From NCBI GenBank assembly GCA_037127255.1, contig JBANSL010000005.1:63239909-63303908 (forward strand): DNA of 64,000 nt. Reading direction: 5' to 3'. The notes beneath the pieces are model-generated. The model was not told where the DNA came from. It searched no databases and saw only the letters and a list, made by a program, of their open reading frames with translations. Positions 33,079 to 45,589 of the stretch are shown here, in pieces (positions within the stretch are counted from its first letter, which is position 1; each line of letters opens with the position of its first letter). A program made the translations under genes and the position numbers. The DNA is from Persicaria tinctoria (taxonomy: Eukaryota; Streptophyta; Magnoliopsida; Caryophyllales; Polygonaceae).

Positions 33079-36000
33079 ATGGTTAATATAGCATACTGGA
33101 ATGTTAGAGACACTAAACGGCCACTTCTGTGGCAAGAGATCAACCACTTTAGATTTATAAATAATATTGATGCCTTAGTCCTTACGGAAACAAAATCAGA
33201 ACTAGCCCCATCTGATATCCAATTGAAGAGATATGGATTCCACAAAGCCCTATGTGTCCCATCTATTGGGCGCAAGGGTGGGATCTGGTTGTTATTCAAA
33301 ACTAAATTTGAAGAGATAAGTAGCATCCTTGAGCTGAAGTAGAGAGTTGTAGTAATAAAAGCAACAATAGAAAAACACAAAATTATCCTAATCTTTATCT
33401 ATGCTCCATCTGTTGAAAATGAGGAGGATGAATTCTGGCACGATATCTATGATGTTGTCAACAAATACATGCTCCCCATCTTTGTCATAGGTGTGATCTT
33501 AATGATATAGAATTAGATACAGAAAAAGTTGGAGGATCTCTCCCTAACACTAATAGATTTAGAAGAATAAGATCTATCAAAGATGAACTTGGATTACAAA
33601 CCTTACCGTTCTCGGGCTCGCCCTTTACATGGAGGAAAAACAGATCCTCAAGCAACAACAACACTTATGAAAGACTTGACAGAATTCTAGCCCGTCAACA
33701 TATTCTAAACTGGTTCCTCAATCTTTACATCAAACATCACCCTTTCTCTAGTTCGGATCATACTCCTATCTCTCTCCAAATTGGCTCCCATGCTAAAAGA
33801 AATGGAACTCCGTTTAGATTTGAAATGGCATGGACTACTAATGATGCCCTTGAATTGATGATTAAAAGAGTATGGAGTAATAAGATGAATGGTTCCCATG
33901 GGTTCAAGCTCATTCAAAAACAAAAGCTTCTTAAATGAAATAATAAAAAATGGTGCAAATCTAATCCTAACAATATAACAAAGCAACTTGCCCAAGTGGA
34001 TCTTCAAATCAAGGCTCTTCAAGACACAATGCCATGGGGAAACATATCTTCAATAGAAGAAGAGAAGCTTGCAAGATTAGAACACAAGAAATTTCGACTT
34101 CTTGAATTTAATCATAAATTTTGGAAACAAAGAGCTAAGATTAGACACCTCCACATGAGAGACAAAAATACTAAGTATTATCAAGTTACATCTAGAATTA
34201 AAACCACTAGAAGATCGACTAGATCCTTTACTACAAAACTGAATATTTTACTAACAGATCAAGATCTAATATCGAAACACATCACAAGTGAAATGTCGGG
34301 AATATTTATAGGTAATAATCAACCCAAAATCTTCGCAGAAGATGTTTGGAATATTCAAGCTTAGATAACTCCAGAGGAAAACAATAAGCTAACTTCTCAG
34401 CCCTCTAATTTGGAAATCAAAAATACTCTCTTTAGTATGGCAGAAGATAAATCCTAAGGGCCAGATGGATACCCTCTAGAGTTTTATAAACGATACTGGG
34501 ATATCATAGGTCAATCCTATTGTAAAGTTGTGAAGGTCTTCTTCCACTCTGGCCAAATGTTATCTGAGATCAATCAAACATTTATAGCCTTCATTCTGAA
34601 AACTTATAACCCAACGACGTCTATAAATCATTATTCATTACAGACCTATAAGCCTTTGTAATACGATCTACAAGATAATCTAAAAAATTCTTGCTAATCG
34701 TCTTAAACCCATCCTCCCTAAACTCATTAATCATTTCCAAGGTGCCTTCGTTGAAGGTAGACCGATTCAAGATAACACGTTAACAACTTATGAAATCTTC
34801 CACACCTTCCATAAACAAAAAGGCAAGAAAGGTTGGATGGCCTTAAAACTAGACATGGAAAAGGCTTATGATAAACTAAACTAGAGTTATATTCATGCGG
34901 TCCTTGAAAATTTTGGTTTTCATCAAACTTGGATCAAATGGGTTATGAAATTTATCTCTTTCACTTTGTTCTCTGTTTTAGTTAATAACATTCTTGATCC
35001 TCAGTTTAAACCTAATAGGGGTATTAGACAAGGTGATCCCCTTGCCCCTTACCTTTTTATCCTAGTTATGGAAGGTCTTTCTAGATAATTGCATAAAGAA
35101 GCCATCCTAGACGACGCCTTAATTGGCATAAAACTAGCAAAAAATGGTACTCCAATTCCTTTCCTAACATTTGCAGATGGCACTATCATATTCGCCAAAG
35201 CATCCCATACCAGTCTAAACACAATTCAGAACATTATAAAAAACTTTTCCAATCAATTTGGCCTCACTATTACCTACAACAAAAGCTCTCTACAATGCTC
35301 TAGAAATGTTAATCCAAATCTCACCAAGGATTTGGCTACCCATATGGGCATCCCGGTGTCTAAAACCCTTGAAAAATATTTAAGAATTCCCCTTGTCAAT
35401 GGTAGGATTAAAAATTGGGTTTTTTAGAATGCAATAGACAACATGAAAAACCAACTTTCTAAATGGAAAGCTTCCAATTTATCGCAAGGAGGCAGGACGA
35501 TCCTCATTCAATCCAACCTTAGCTCTAAAACCAATTATTTAATGCAAAACTTTCTTCTCCCAAAAGGAATACTCAATCAGATGGATCAAGTTAATAGAAA
35601 TTTTTTCTGGAACAAATCTGCATTAGACTTCTATATACCCCTCATTAGCTGGGACTCAATTTGTAAAAGCGAATCCTTGGGAGGCCTAGGTATTCATAAG
35701 GCTGAGAATCTCAATATCTCTCTTCAGATGAAACTTCTGTGGAAAATCTAAAACAATGAAGAGAGTATATGGGTAAGAATTATAAGAGAAAAATATCTCA
35801 AACAAGATAGCATCGGGAACTTTTGCAAGAAAGAAACCTCCTGGCAATTCGGAAGACTACTTTCTCTAAGGGAAAATTTTGAAGAAGGTCTACATTGGCT
35901 AGTTGGTAATGGTTCGACCATTAATGTATAGGAGGATCACTGGATCCCATCTATTAGTGTTAAGCAGTATATGGGATCGCATGATCCTAACATGACTGTA

Positions 36001-37178
36001 GACTCACTCGTGAATGACAGGAAACAGTGGAAAGAAGATGAAATCAGACAAATATTCCCACAAGATATTGCTGGTAAGATTCTACAAATGAAGATTCCTC
36101 AATGGCATACGGAAGATAAGCTGATTTGGAGACTTGATCTGGAAGGAAACTTGACTATCAGGTCAGTAAAGAAAATCCTAACTCCTACACCTCAAAACAT
36201 CCAATCTCAAAATTGGATTTTGAAACTGAAACTCCCTTCAAGAATCAAGAATTTCTCATGGAAAATCAAGATTGACGGTCTACCTACGACAAATAGACTA
36301 AATAGATATGTAAATAGAGTTCCAAGCCAATGCTCTCTGTGTAGCCAAGCAAATGAGGATGCAACTCGCCTATTTACTAGTTGTACCTTCACCAGATAAC
36401 TCATTGCACAATTTGAACAAGCTTGAAGTATGTATTTTCAGGGCCTTAATTCTCTAGAACCTCTGCATACAAATTTAGAGAAAATCAAGGATACAAATAG
36501 TAGATTTGAAGACCTAATTTTTATTTGGCAAGCCATATGGGAAACTAGAATGATCAAATTTTCAGGTCTAACAAACTGACAAGAACAACCACCATTGTTC
36601 AGAAAATCAAGCAAAACATTAAGGATTGGGGCATGGAAGGAAGTGAAGGAAAGGATATCAAGAAGAAAGGAAACAAGAGGGCAAAAGCCAAATGGATGAG
36701 AACCCCGAGGACTATCTACAAAATTAATGTAGATGGTTCTTTTTCCTAATTTGGAAAAAGTCAGGTGGGAGGAATCATTCGTGATTCCAAAGGACAGATC
36801 ATTGATATTTTCTTTCAAGAAGTCAATGTTGGATCTATCATCCAAACAGAGGCTTCGGCAATGATTCTAGGACTCTAACATGCGAAGATGAAAGGCTTGA
36901 GGAAGATCATCGTTGAATGTGATAATCAAGTCTTGGTTAAAGAGGCCAAAGGAATGCAAGCGCCCAAATGGGAGGTTCTGAGACAAGTAGAAGAAATTGG
37001 AAGACTTACATCTGAATTTACCTCTACAGAGATTAGACACATTTTCAGAGAAGCAAATAATTCTGCAGACTACATTGCTAGACGAGGAGTAATTTGTAAT
37101 TTACAATCTATCCCCTACCATAGGGATCTTTGTAACATCATTCTTCAGGATGATCCGGGAGTTAGGTTATTGTATTAG
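33079..37178 (+). pseudogene. LINE E ORF2: endonuclease, reverse transcriptase, RNase H, disrupted
   Basis: Open stretches: 33,079-33,342 (endonuclease N-terminus, ending in a TAG), 33,996-34,364 (linker, FWKQRAKIRHLHMRDKNT), 35,089-35,427 and 35,443-35,751 (RT C-terminus), 35,971-36,399 (zf-RVT, VPSQCSLCSQ) and 36,888-37,178 (RNase H end, FREANNSADYIAR). The RT catalytic box reads FADG at about 35,172-35,183 where FADD is expected, so one catalytic Asp is lost. Stops occur, for example, at 35,086 and 35,749. The same family makes up LINE A at 1-1862. Confidence 0.8.
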
Positions 37179-37216
37179 TAACAGCTCCCACTGTTTGCCT
37201 ACTGTTAAAAAAAAAC

Positions 37217-37819
37217 TCACACTACGTAGTATTTTAGTTATTGGGAGTTTTTTTTAACAGTATGCAACCATTAGAACGTCTTTACAAGCAAAGATTATTT
37301 TTTAGAGAGAATTTGTGGAATAGGCACTTTTCAGCCTAATTGACGGAATGTCCAAGGTTTGGGACAAATTGTGAAATTGTTCATCTCCAATTTGATTAAC
37401 CCTAATTCTCTCCCCTCTCTCTCCGGACCTCTCTCCTGTCTCACTCTCTCGATCTCTTATGTCTCTCTTACTCTCTCGACACCGGATCCGCCTCCAATGG
37501 AGGCGAGATCTATGGAGGTGAAGTGGAGATGATCTATGGTGATGAACAGATAGCAAAGTGGCGGCGAGATCGATCGAGATCTATGGTGAAAGTGGCGATG
37601 ATCTCGATCGAGATCATCGCCACTTTCGTTTTGTTTGACCATACAATCTGTCTGACTGTCTGACCAGACAGATAGAGGTAGGGGTGTTGTTCGAGCCGAA
37701 CGAGCCGAGTTTGGCGTGTTCACGTTCGACTCGAATGGGAGACGAGCTGAGCCGAGCTTGAGCCTAAAACTTATACGAGCTTCTTTTGGTGCTCAAGCTC
37801 GACTCGCGAGCCCAACCAT
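37217..37819. other. Gap between LINE copies, with palindrome and hAT-like GAGC-rich relic
   Basis: 37,244-37,268 is the inverted 3' end of another LINE (TTTTTTTTAACAGTATGCAACC). 37,320-37,560 resembles a promoter or leader with CTCTCTC tracts. 37,588-37,627 is a perfect palindrome. 37,683-37,817 is rich in CGAGC and GAGCTTGAGC units like the ends of degenerate plant DNA transposons. No gene. Confidence 0.45.
37588..37627. repeat. Perfect 40-bp palindrome without spacer
   Basis: The 20-base left half GAAAGTGGCGATGATCTCGA (37,588-37,607) is followed directly by its exact reverse complement. A related half, GTGGCGGCGAGATCGATCGA, lies just before it at 37,559. Confidence 0.9.
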
Positions 37820-39005
37820 GTATTACTATGAGTATCCCCCAAGGCACATTTGCCGAATCTTCTATTGCTTTAATCACATTAAGACTATCCCCTTCAATGA
37901 TGAAATTTCGCCAGCCTCTCCTCCGCGTGCTAGCTCTATCCCTTTTGCAGAAAACAAGGGATTCAGTTTAGAGAACCGATCCTTTTCGAACCATATCGTG
38001 AAAAATATCAATGACATGTACATCCCAATCTCTAACAATGCCCCTAATTCGGCATTCCCAGAGGGTTTGGCGGGTCCATCTACATTGATTTTATAGATGG
38101 TCATCAGTGGCTTCAGCCACTTTATATGTTTACCAACCCTTTTCATTGCGAAGATTTTTTCATGTTTCCAAGCCTTTTCCCAGTCCGAGATACAGTTAAC
38201 AATTTGCTGGATAATAGAGGACACAGAGTCCATTCTTTTGTTTTGGAAGATAATTGAGTTTCTGATTTCCAAAATAGTTTGCCATATAAAACAGAGATTT
38301 TCAAAATATGTGTTATTCGTTCTTATTTGATCTATTTCCTCTATTGTGGTATGGGCATCCCTAATTCTAGTAAAGGATCGATTCATATTACACTCATATT
38401 TATTAATAATGGACTTGGTTATAGGACACCATAGTAAAAGATGGGTGGCACCTTCGTCCTCCATTTTGCAGAGACGACATTGAGAAGGAACTCTGTTAAC
38501 GTATCTATTTAGTCGTACTTTTTTTTGGTAAACCATTTGGCACCAACTTCCAAACAAAGTTCTGAGTTCTTGGTGGGAGTTGGAGCTTGCAAATCCATTT
38601 ATAGTCATTGTTGTTGTTACCACTGTTTTAAATTAGTTTTTGAGCTAATTTTTTTGTGAAGACGCCTTCCCTATTAATCTTCCAAATCAATTTGTCGGGC
38701 GTATTGCATTCCGGGACTTGAATTTGGGTAATAGTTTGGACCACATGAGGAGGGAACAATTGATTAAGAAGTCGTAAGTTCCCATTCTTATAAGGATCTA
38801 AAAGTTCCAAAACTTTCATTTTAGTTTCATTGTTATTTTAAAAACATTCTAGATGAATGTCATTAATCCAGGGGTCAGACCAGACATTTATGCTAGTACC
38901 ATTCCCAATCATCCATATGAGGCCCTTTTGGAACCGTTCTATCAGATGGAGTAGCCGACCGAATTGCTATTACTCATTATGGATAGTAATATCCGAAAAT
39001 CCCTA
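37820..39005 (-). pseudogene. Minus-strand LINE 3' part (zf-RVT, RNase H), LINE C left piece
   Basis: The minus frames read FPPHVVQTITQIQVPE and DKLIWKINREGVFT (38,819-38,628), then RLNRYVNRVPSQCRLC with DEGATHLLLWC, and an RNase H start KINVDGPAKPSGN (38,623-37,874). After a frameshift come FIIEGDSLNVIKAIEDS near 37,880. It breaks at about 37,820 before the LINE 3' end. Its upstream part continues at 45,590 on the far side of the copia element. Confidence 0.8.
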
Positions 39006-39931
39006 TGTAATGTCAATCTTAATCTAAACATTAGTTCTAGGAATATTGGATGGCCCTAACTTAGGTTACTTGGTAGATTAAGGCAAAGTACTAACATATA
39101 TATTATACTTAGATCTATCATATATTAGAAGCGTAAGATTATACATCTTATGCTCGTATATGTTACACCTCTAAAGTATAGTATATATGTAGGTCATGCA
39201 TTATATATTATGTATGTATGTCCTGGTTACCAGCTTCACTGGCTCGGCCCAACACTTAGGCCCAAAGCCAGCCCACCTCCTTGTCCACCTGATATCTTGG
39301 CTCATGAGATCCGTTTAAGTGGAACGCTGCGTTTCACTAGAAGCTCGCTCTATATAAGCCAAGAGCTAGGGTTTGGGAGCTCATTCGACGTGGTGCTCCA
39401 AAGGTAATCCAGAAAGAGAAAAGAGAGAAGAGAGAGAGAGAGTCTCTGCTAGGGTTTGCTGTTCTCCTAGCTCCGGCGAAGCTCCGGCGGCCGATCTCGA
39501 GCGGATCTCCTTCGGAGACTCCAGATCCGGCTTCTAGGAAGAAGAAGAAGGCAACTGTCCACAGTTCTGGGGAAGATCTTCTTCTCTGGTTCACTCCGAC
39601 GACGATCTGACTCCGATCTTCAGATCTAGGGTGTTTTCTTCCTTTGCTTGCTTCGTTATCTCTTTCTTGCACTCATATGTCTCTCGTACTCTGTTATTTG
39701 CTTGTATTTGCCGTAGTCTTGAGTTAGGGCAACCTGTTCTGTAAACCTGCTTAACTGATTAGTGGATTAGTGCTCTCAAGTCGTTCGGCTGAGGCTCCGT
39801 GGACGTAGGCTTCGGCCGACCCACGTAAATCTTGCGCCTGTTCTTTGGTTTACGTTTTTGGTTTGTTTCTACTTCTTTACCCCGTTCTAAGTTCCCGATC
39901 TGTGGAATCTTGAACGTACATAAGAATTACA
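39006..39931 (+). repeat. Copia 5' LTR with TATA box
   Basis: TG...CA ended. TATATAAG at 39,351 within CTCGCTCTATATAAGCCAAG is a convincing RNA polymerase II core promoter. The downstream R-U5 part has C/T- and GA-rich runs. Confidence 0.9.
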
Positions 39932-39934
39932 AAG

Positions 39935-39946
39935 TGGTATCAGAGC
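39935..39946 (+). other. Copia primer-binding site
   Basis: TGGTATCAGAGC lies three bases after the 5' LTR and is complementary to the 3' end of plant initiator methionine tRNA, the usual primer of copia elements. Confidence 0.9.
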
Positions 39947-40209
39947 GAGAAGTCCCTTTCCTTATCGACCTTTGCCATTATTGGATTTCAGGGAGCGGGA
40001 TTGGAGGCAGGACATTGGGTAGTCCTTCAAAAAGATCAGGCTTGGGCTATTCCTCTCCTGTCTGACGTACCACTGGTCTAGATCCGTTTGAAGACCTGTG
40101 ATTCTAGGGTTTTTATAGAGTGTCTTGTATACTGTTGCACTCTTCTTGCTTCCGCTTACATAAACTTTGATACTTACCTGTTTCTTGGATACTGCAGGTA
40201 CCAAACATC

Positions 40210-43200
40210 ATGGATAGCGCTTTGAAAATCAAGCCATTTGATGGTGTTATCGACTTCGCCATGTGGCAAATCAAGATGAGAGATGTTCTCATCAAAGAAG
40301 GTTGTTGGAAGGCAGTCTTGAAGCCTGCAACCACAACCTCTGAGATGACCACCCTTCTCAAGGGTGTTGACATCAATGATGAGGATCCACCAAAGACTGA
40401 TGAAAAACTGAAGAAAGTTGAAGGAGGATCCTCTACCACTCAGTCCACAGCTGAAGAGCTCGAAATGGACATGAAAGCCCACTCAGAGATAATGCTACGC
40501 CTCACTGATGGCATTGCTCGACAAGTGGTAAAACACTCTTCCGCTTACTCCCTCTAGCATGCCCTGGAGGAGCTTTTTCTATCTAAATCCTTGCCCTCCG
40601 GGATTTCTCTGCTATGTCGTCTGTTCACTTTTAAGATGAATACTGCTCTTACTTTTGATGATAACCTAGACAAGTTTCTTAAAATGACTCAAGAACTGGA
40701 AAGATGCAATGATGACATAAAATATTCTCACCGGGCTATTTTACTTCTTAATTCTCTGCCTACTCAGTTTGATAACTTCAAGGATGTCATTCAATTTAGT
40801 CGTGATGAACTTACTAAGGATAAGTTGATTGAATCTATCATTGAAAAGAATGAAATCATGAAAGTTTTCAAGATTAAAGGTCTGAAAAATGATAAAGCTA
40901 ACAAACCTGAGGTTCTGTTTGCTAAAGGAAATGACAAGAAGGGCAATAAGCAGAACAAGAATAAGAAAGATAAGCCTAAAGCTGAGAAATCTGAGAAATC
41001 TGACCCTAATTCCAAATGCAATTACTGTGGTAATATGGGTCATTGGGTTAAGGAATGCAGGAAAAAGAAAAGGGATGAGGATCTTGCTAAGAAAAATAAC
41101 ACTAAATTGTCTGCTGCTATGCTTGAAAATATGTGTGAATACTCTGCTGAATTGTTCATATGTACTGAGATTTCCACTGTTGATTCTTCTGATGCATGGA
41201 TATTAGATTCAGGTTGTACAATGCATGCCACCCCTCATAAGCATTTCTTTAGAAATTTAAATGAGTTTGTGTGTGGTGATGTCATGTTGGGTGATCATAC
41301 TTGCTTGCATATTAAAGATGTAGGTGATGTTCCCTTACTCATGCATGATGGAATTGTTAGAGTTTTCACCAATGTTAAGTGGGTCCCTAGTCTTAGAAGA
41401 AGTCTGATGTCTGAATCTGCTTTAGAAGAAATAGGATGCAGTGTTAATTCTTCTTATGGTGTGAGAACTGTTTCCAAAAATTGAACTGTGATTGTTAAAG
41501 TTGTTAGAAAGAAAAGATTGTATTTTGTTCTCTCTTCTAAACCTGAAGTGAATGTTGTTTCTACTTCTGATTCTATGACATTATCTGAGACTAAAATATG
41601 GCATAACAGGCTTGGTCACATAGACAACAAGGGCTTATTAAAGTTGCATAAATCTGGCCTATTACCTAAGAAACCTGTTGATATCAAATTATGTGAACAT
41701 TGTGTTTTGGGCAAATCTGCCAAACTTAAGTTTCATATGTCTTCATATGTTGCTAAATCTCCTCTAGAATATGTACACTCTGATCTATGGGGGCCTTCAC
41801 CAGTCCTTACTGCAGGGGGTATGAGATACTTTATTAGCTTCATTGACCACTATTCAAGGAAAGTTTGGGTAAGCCTTCTGAAATCAAAGGATCAGGCCTT
41901 TGGTGCTTTCACAAGATGGAAGGTAATGGTAGAGAGTCAGTCCAATAATAAACTGAAATGCTTCAAAACTGACAATGGTCTAGAATTTTGTAATTCTGAA
42001 TTTGATACTTATTGCCAACAACATGGGATTAAGAGACACTTAACTGTACCTGGAACTCCACAACAAAATGGAACTGCAGAAATGATGAATAGAACTTTGT
42101 TAGAAAAAGTGAGATGCATGTTAATTAGTTCTAGCCTTAAGATTACTCTTTGGGGTGAAGCTGTATTAACTGTTGCCTATCTTATTAACAGATCTCCTAC
42201 CTCTATGCTTAATTTTGTTACTCCCCAGTTTAAATGGACAGGTACGCAACCAAGCTTAGAGTACCTCAAACCTTTTGGATGTGCAACCTGCCCTCACATC
42301 AGTGATGGTAAGTTGCAACCAAGGGCTTTGAAGGGTATTCTTCTTGGCTATCCTGATGGAGTAAAGAGGTTCAGGGTGCTCCTTTTGCAACCTGGACCCT
42401 ACAAAGTTATCACAGCTAGGAATGTGAGATTTAATGAGATAGATTTCCCTTTAAAAATTGAGCTAACACCTTTCTCTGAGTTCACAGGTACCCCTGAGGA
42501 GACAAAACAGCTATTACCTGAAGACAATGATTCCTCTGATGAAGAAGAGCATGACACTGGTAAGACTTACACTACAGCCCCGAAGGGCACACACTCCACA
42601 CTACAGGGGGGCAACAAGAGGAAGAACAAGAGGAAGTTTAAGAACAAGATCCTCAATCTGATCAAGAGGAACCTAAGCCTCAGTCTAACACTGAGCAAGT
42701 TACTTCTTCCTCCTCTCTTACTCCTTCTTCCTCTCTCTCTCTACTTCTGGTGATGTAAATGGCCTTTCTAATGACTCTCAAAGAGAGTCCTCTGTTTTCT
42801 CCTCCCTCCCTTCTGATTCACATGCTTTTGATATTACTGCTATACCTAATCTGCATGATTATCAGTTAACTAGGGATAGAGAACCTAGGACCATCATCCT
42901 CAATAGGAAGTATACCTCTTATATCGTGGAGTATGCTTTTCTTACTGCTGATATTGTTAGAAATCCTACTATTCCTAGCTCTTATGAATCTGCCCTTAAG
43001 AATAGTTATGCCAAACAGTGGCTAGTTGCTATGAGAGAAGAGATGGACTCCATGTATACAAACAAAACATGGAGTCTGGTTCCAAGACCTCCTAAAACCC
43101 GGCTAATAGACTCTAAATGGGTCTATAAGCTCAAGGAAGGTCTAAACCCTAGAGAGCCCCCTAGGTTTAAAGCCCGCCTTGTGGCAAAAGGGTTTACCCG

Positions 43201-44542
43201 GAGAGAAGGAATAGACTATAATGACATTTTCTCACCTGTTGTTAAGTATAAAACCATGCGTATTATGCTTGCTATGTGTGTTGTCTTTGACTGGGAATTA
43301 GAACAAATGGATGTAAAAACTGCTTTCTTACATGGTACTCTTGATGAAACCATTTATATGAAACAACTCAAAGGGTTTGTAAACTCCAAATTCCCTGATC
43401 ACGTGTGTCACTTAAAAAGATCCATCTATGGACTCAAGCAGTCTCCTAGACAATGGAATCTTAAGTTCGACGTTGTGATCAAGAAACTTGGGTTTACTCG
43501 TAGCAGTTATGATTCATGTCTCTATTTCAAAAGTGTTTCTAAATCATCCTTGATCTATGTGTTATTATATGTAGATGATATACTATTGATCTGCAGTTCT
43601 ATGATTCCTATTAGTACTGTTAAAAAGGATCTTAAGAAATACTTTGACATGAAGGACTTAGGAAATGCCAAGAAGATTCTTGGTGTCAACATTATTAGAA
43701 ACCGACCTAACAAGCAAATATGGCTGTCTCAGGACGATTATGTAGTTAAGGTCCTAAATCGGTTTAACATGTTGAATTCTAAGCCTACATCCATACCTCT
43801 AGGAGGGCACCTAGAGCTCACCCAGAAAAGTTGTCCCACTAAGCCAGATGACGTAAAAGAAATGGCTAAGGTCCCTTACGACGTAGTTGTAGGGTCCGTT
43901 ATGTATGCTATGTTGTGCACCCGCCCAGACCTGGCATTTGCCATTTCGGTGCTGAGTCCTTTTATGTCTAATCCTGGAAATGATCACTGGACTGCCATGA
44001 AATACTTATTGCGTTACATTACTGGTACTAAGAGTATTTGTTTACATTATGGTTTACATGAGCCTGTTGATAAACTGAATGGATATGTAGACGCTGAATT
44101 TACTAGTAACAAGGATAACCGCAAGTCCACTACCGCCTACTTTTTCACATGGGCTGGAAACTGTGTTTCATGAAAATCTCAGCACCAAACAGTTGTTGCT
44201 CTGTCATCAACTGAAGCTGAATATATGGCCGCTACTGAAGCTGCAAAAGAGGCCATATGGCTTAAAGGAATCCTTAGGGAAATCCTACAAAGGCCACCAA
44301 AACCCGTTATACATACGGATAGCCAGAGCGCACTATACCTGTGCAAAGATCCCATGTATCACGAAAGAACTAAGCACATTGATGTACGTTTTCACTTTAT
44401 TCGTAATCGCGTTGCAGCTCAAGAATTAGAAGTGAAGAAAATCAAAGGCGACATCAATCCTGCTGATTTTGGGACAAAAGTAGTCCCTACTAACAAATTT
44501 ATGTTTTGCAGGGATTTTCTCCACCTTGGAGAACCACCTTAG
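40210..44542 (+). pseudogene. Copia gag-pol polyprotein with four lesions
   Basis: Starts MDSALKIKPFDG. Gag continues to the zinc knuckle CNYCGNMGHWVKEC (about 41,020-41,060). Protease has WILDSGCTMHATP (about 41,198-41,236). GAG-pre-integrase has IWHNRLGHID. The integrase core has DLWGP and TDNGLEF, with TPQQNGTAEMMNR. RT has KWVYKLKEG, QMDVKTAFLHG and the catalytic YVDDIL (about 43,570). RNase H has VALSSTEAEYMAATEAAKEA and ends before 44,542. Lesions: TAG at 40,555, TGA at 41,482, a frame change between about 42,640 and 42,900, and TGA at 44,171 where the family has Trp. Other catalytic motifs look intact. This copy cannot make a full polyprotein. Confidence 0.9.
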
Positions 44543-44652
44543 ATAAAAGGTATTTTGAGTCGATGATGATGTTGAATGGTTTGAGAATATTTATCCACTG
44601 ATAAGCAGGTTGTGTTTTTAATAGATCTAATGTTTGGATTAGAAGGGCAAAT

Positions 44653-45061
44653 TGTAATGTCAATCTTAATCTAAACATTAGTTCTAGGAATATTGGATGG
44701 CCCTAACTTAGGTTACTTGGTAGATTAAGGCAAAGTACTAACATATATATTATACTTAGATCTATCATATATTAGAAGCGTAAGATTATACATCTTATGC
44801 TCATATATGTTACACCTCTAAAGTATAGTATATATGTAGGTCATGCATTATATATTATGTATGTATGTCCTGGTTACCAGCTTCACTGGCTCTGCCCAAC
44901 ACTTAGGCCCAAAGCCAACCCAGCTCCTTGTCCACCTGATATCTTGGCTCATGAGATCCGTTTAAGTGCAACGCTGCGTTTCACTAGAAGCTCGCTCTAT
45001 ATAAGCCAAGAGATAGGGTTTGGGAGCTCATTCGACGCGGCGCTCCAAAGGTAATCCAGAA

Positions 45062-45092
<31 letters not shown>

Positions 45093-45584
45093 TATCTGCT
45101 AGGGTTTGCTGTTCTCCTAGCTCCAGCGAAGCTCCGGCGGCCGATCTCGAGCGGATCTCCTTCGGAGACTCCAGATCCGGCTTCTAGGAAGAAGAAGAAG
45201 AAGGCGATTGTCCACAGTTTTGGAGAAGATCTTCTTCTCTGGTTCACTCCGACGATGATCTGACTCCGATCTTCAGATCTAGGGTGTTTTCTTCCTTTGC
45301 TTGCTTCGTTATCTCTTTCTTGCACTCATATGTCTCTCGTACTCTGTTCTTTGCTTGTATTTGTCGTAGTCTTGAGTTAGGGCAACCTGTTCTGTAAACC
45401 TGCTTAACTGATTAGTGGATTAGTGCTCTCAAGTCGTTCGGCTGAGGCTCCGTGGACGTAGGCTTCGGCCGACCCACGTAAATCTTGCGTCTGTTCTTTG
45501 GTTTACGTTTTTGTTTGTTTCTACTTCTCTTACCCCGTTCTAGGTTCCCGATCTGTGGAATCTTGAACGTACATAAGAATTACA
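44653..45584 (+). repeat. Copia 3' LTR
   Basis: Same sequence as the 5' LTR with scattered substitutions. It has a longer (GA)n run (about 45,066-45,092) and one extra AAG unit in the GAAGAAGAAG tract near 45,190. It is followed directly by the CCCTA duplication and LINE sequence. Confidence 0.9.
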
Positions 45585-45589
45585 CCCTA

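Larger units (their letters stand above)
29008..37216 (+). mobile_element. Large decayed L1-type LINE (LINE E), about 8.2 kb including an insertion
   Basis: The coding series runs on the plus strand. A degenerate ORF1 region covers about 29,250-33,000. ORF2 starts at 33,079: endonuclease with NIAYWNVR at the start, LTETK and YAPSVENEEDEFW. A linker follows at 33,996-34,360, reverse transcriptase at 34,380-35,430 (LDMEKAYDK, then GIRQGDPLAPYLF and FADG), zf-RVT at 36,220-36,400, and RNase H at about 36,715-37,178. It ends TTTGCCTACTGTT plus A8-9 at 37,216. AACTCACACTAC is found just before 29,008 and just after the poly(A), a plausible target duplication. The palindrome-rich repeat A (about 29,930-31,245) interrupts it. 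Several stops and frameshifts make it inactive. Confidence 0.75.
39006..45584 (+). mobile_element. Ty1/copia LTR retrotransposon, 6,579 bp, 5-bp TSD
   Basis: Two long terminal repeats (39,006-39,931 and 44,653-45,584) both begin TGTAATGTC and end AATTACA, and look only a few percent different by eye. CCCTA flanks both sides (39,001-39,005 and 45,585-45,589). The primer-binding site TGGTATCAGAGC (39,935-39,946) matches the 3' end of initiator Met tRNA. The purine-rich AGAAGGGCAAAT (44,641-44,652) precedes the 3' LTR. Between them gag, protease, integrase, RT and RNase H occur in copia order. It is inserted in minus-strand LINE C. Few coding lesions and similar LTRs indicate a fairly recent insertion. 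Confidence 0.97.
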
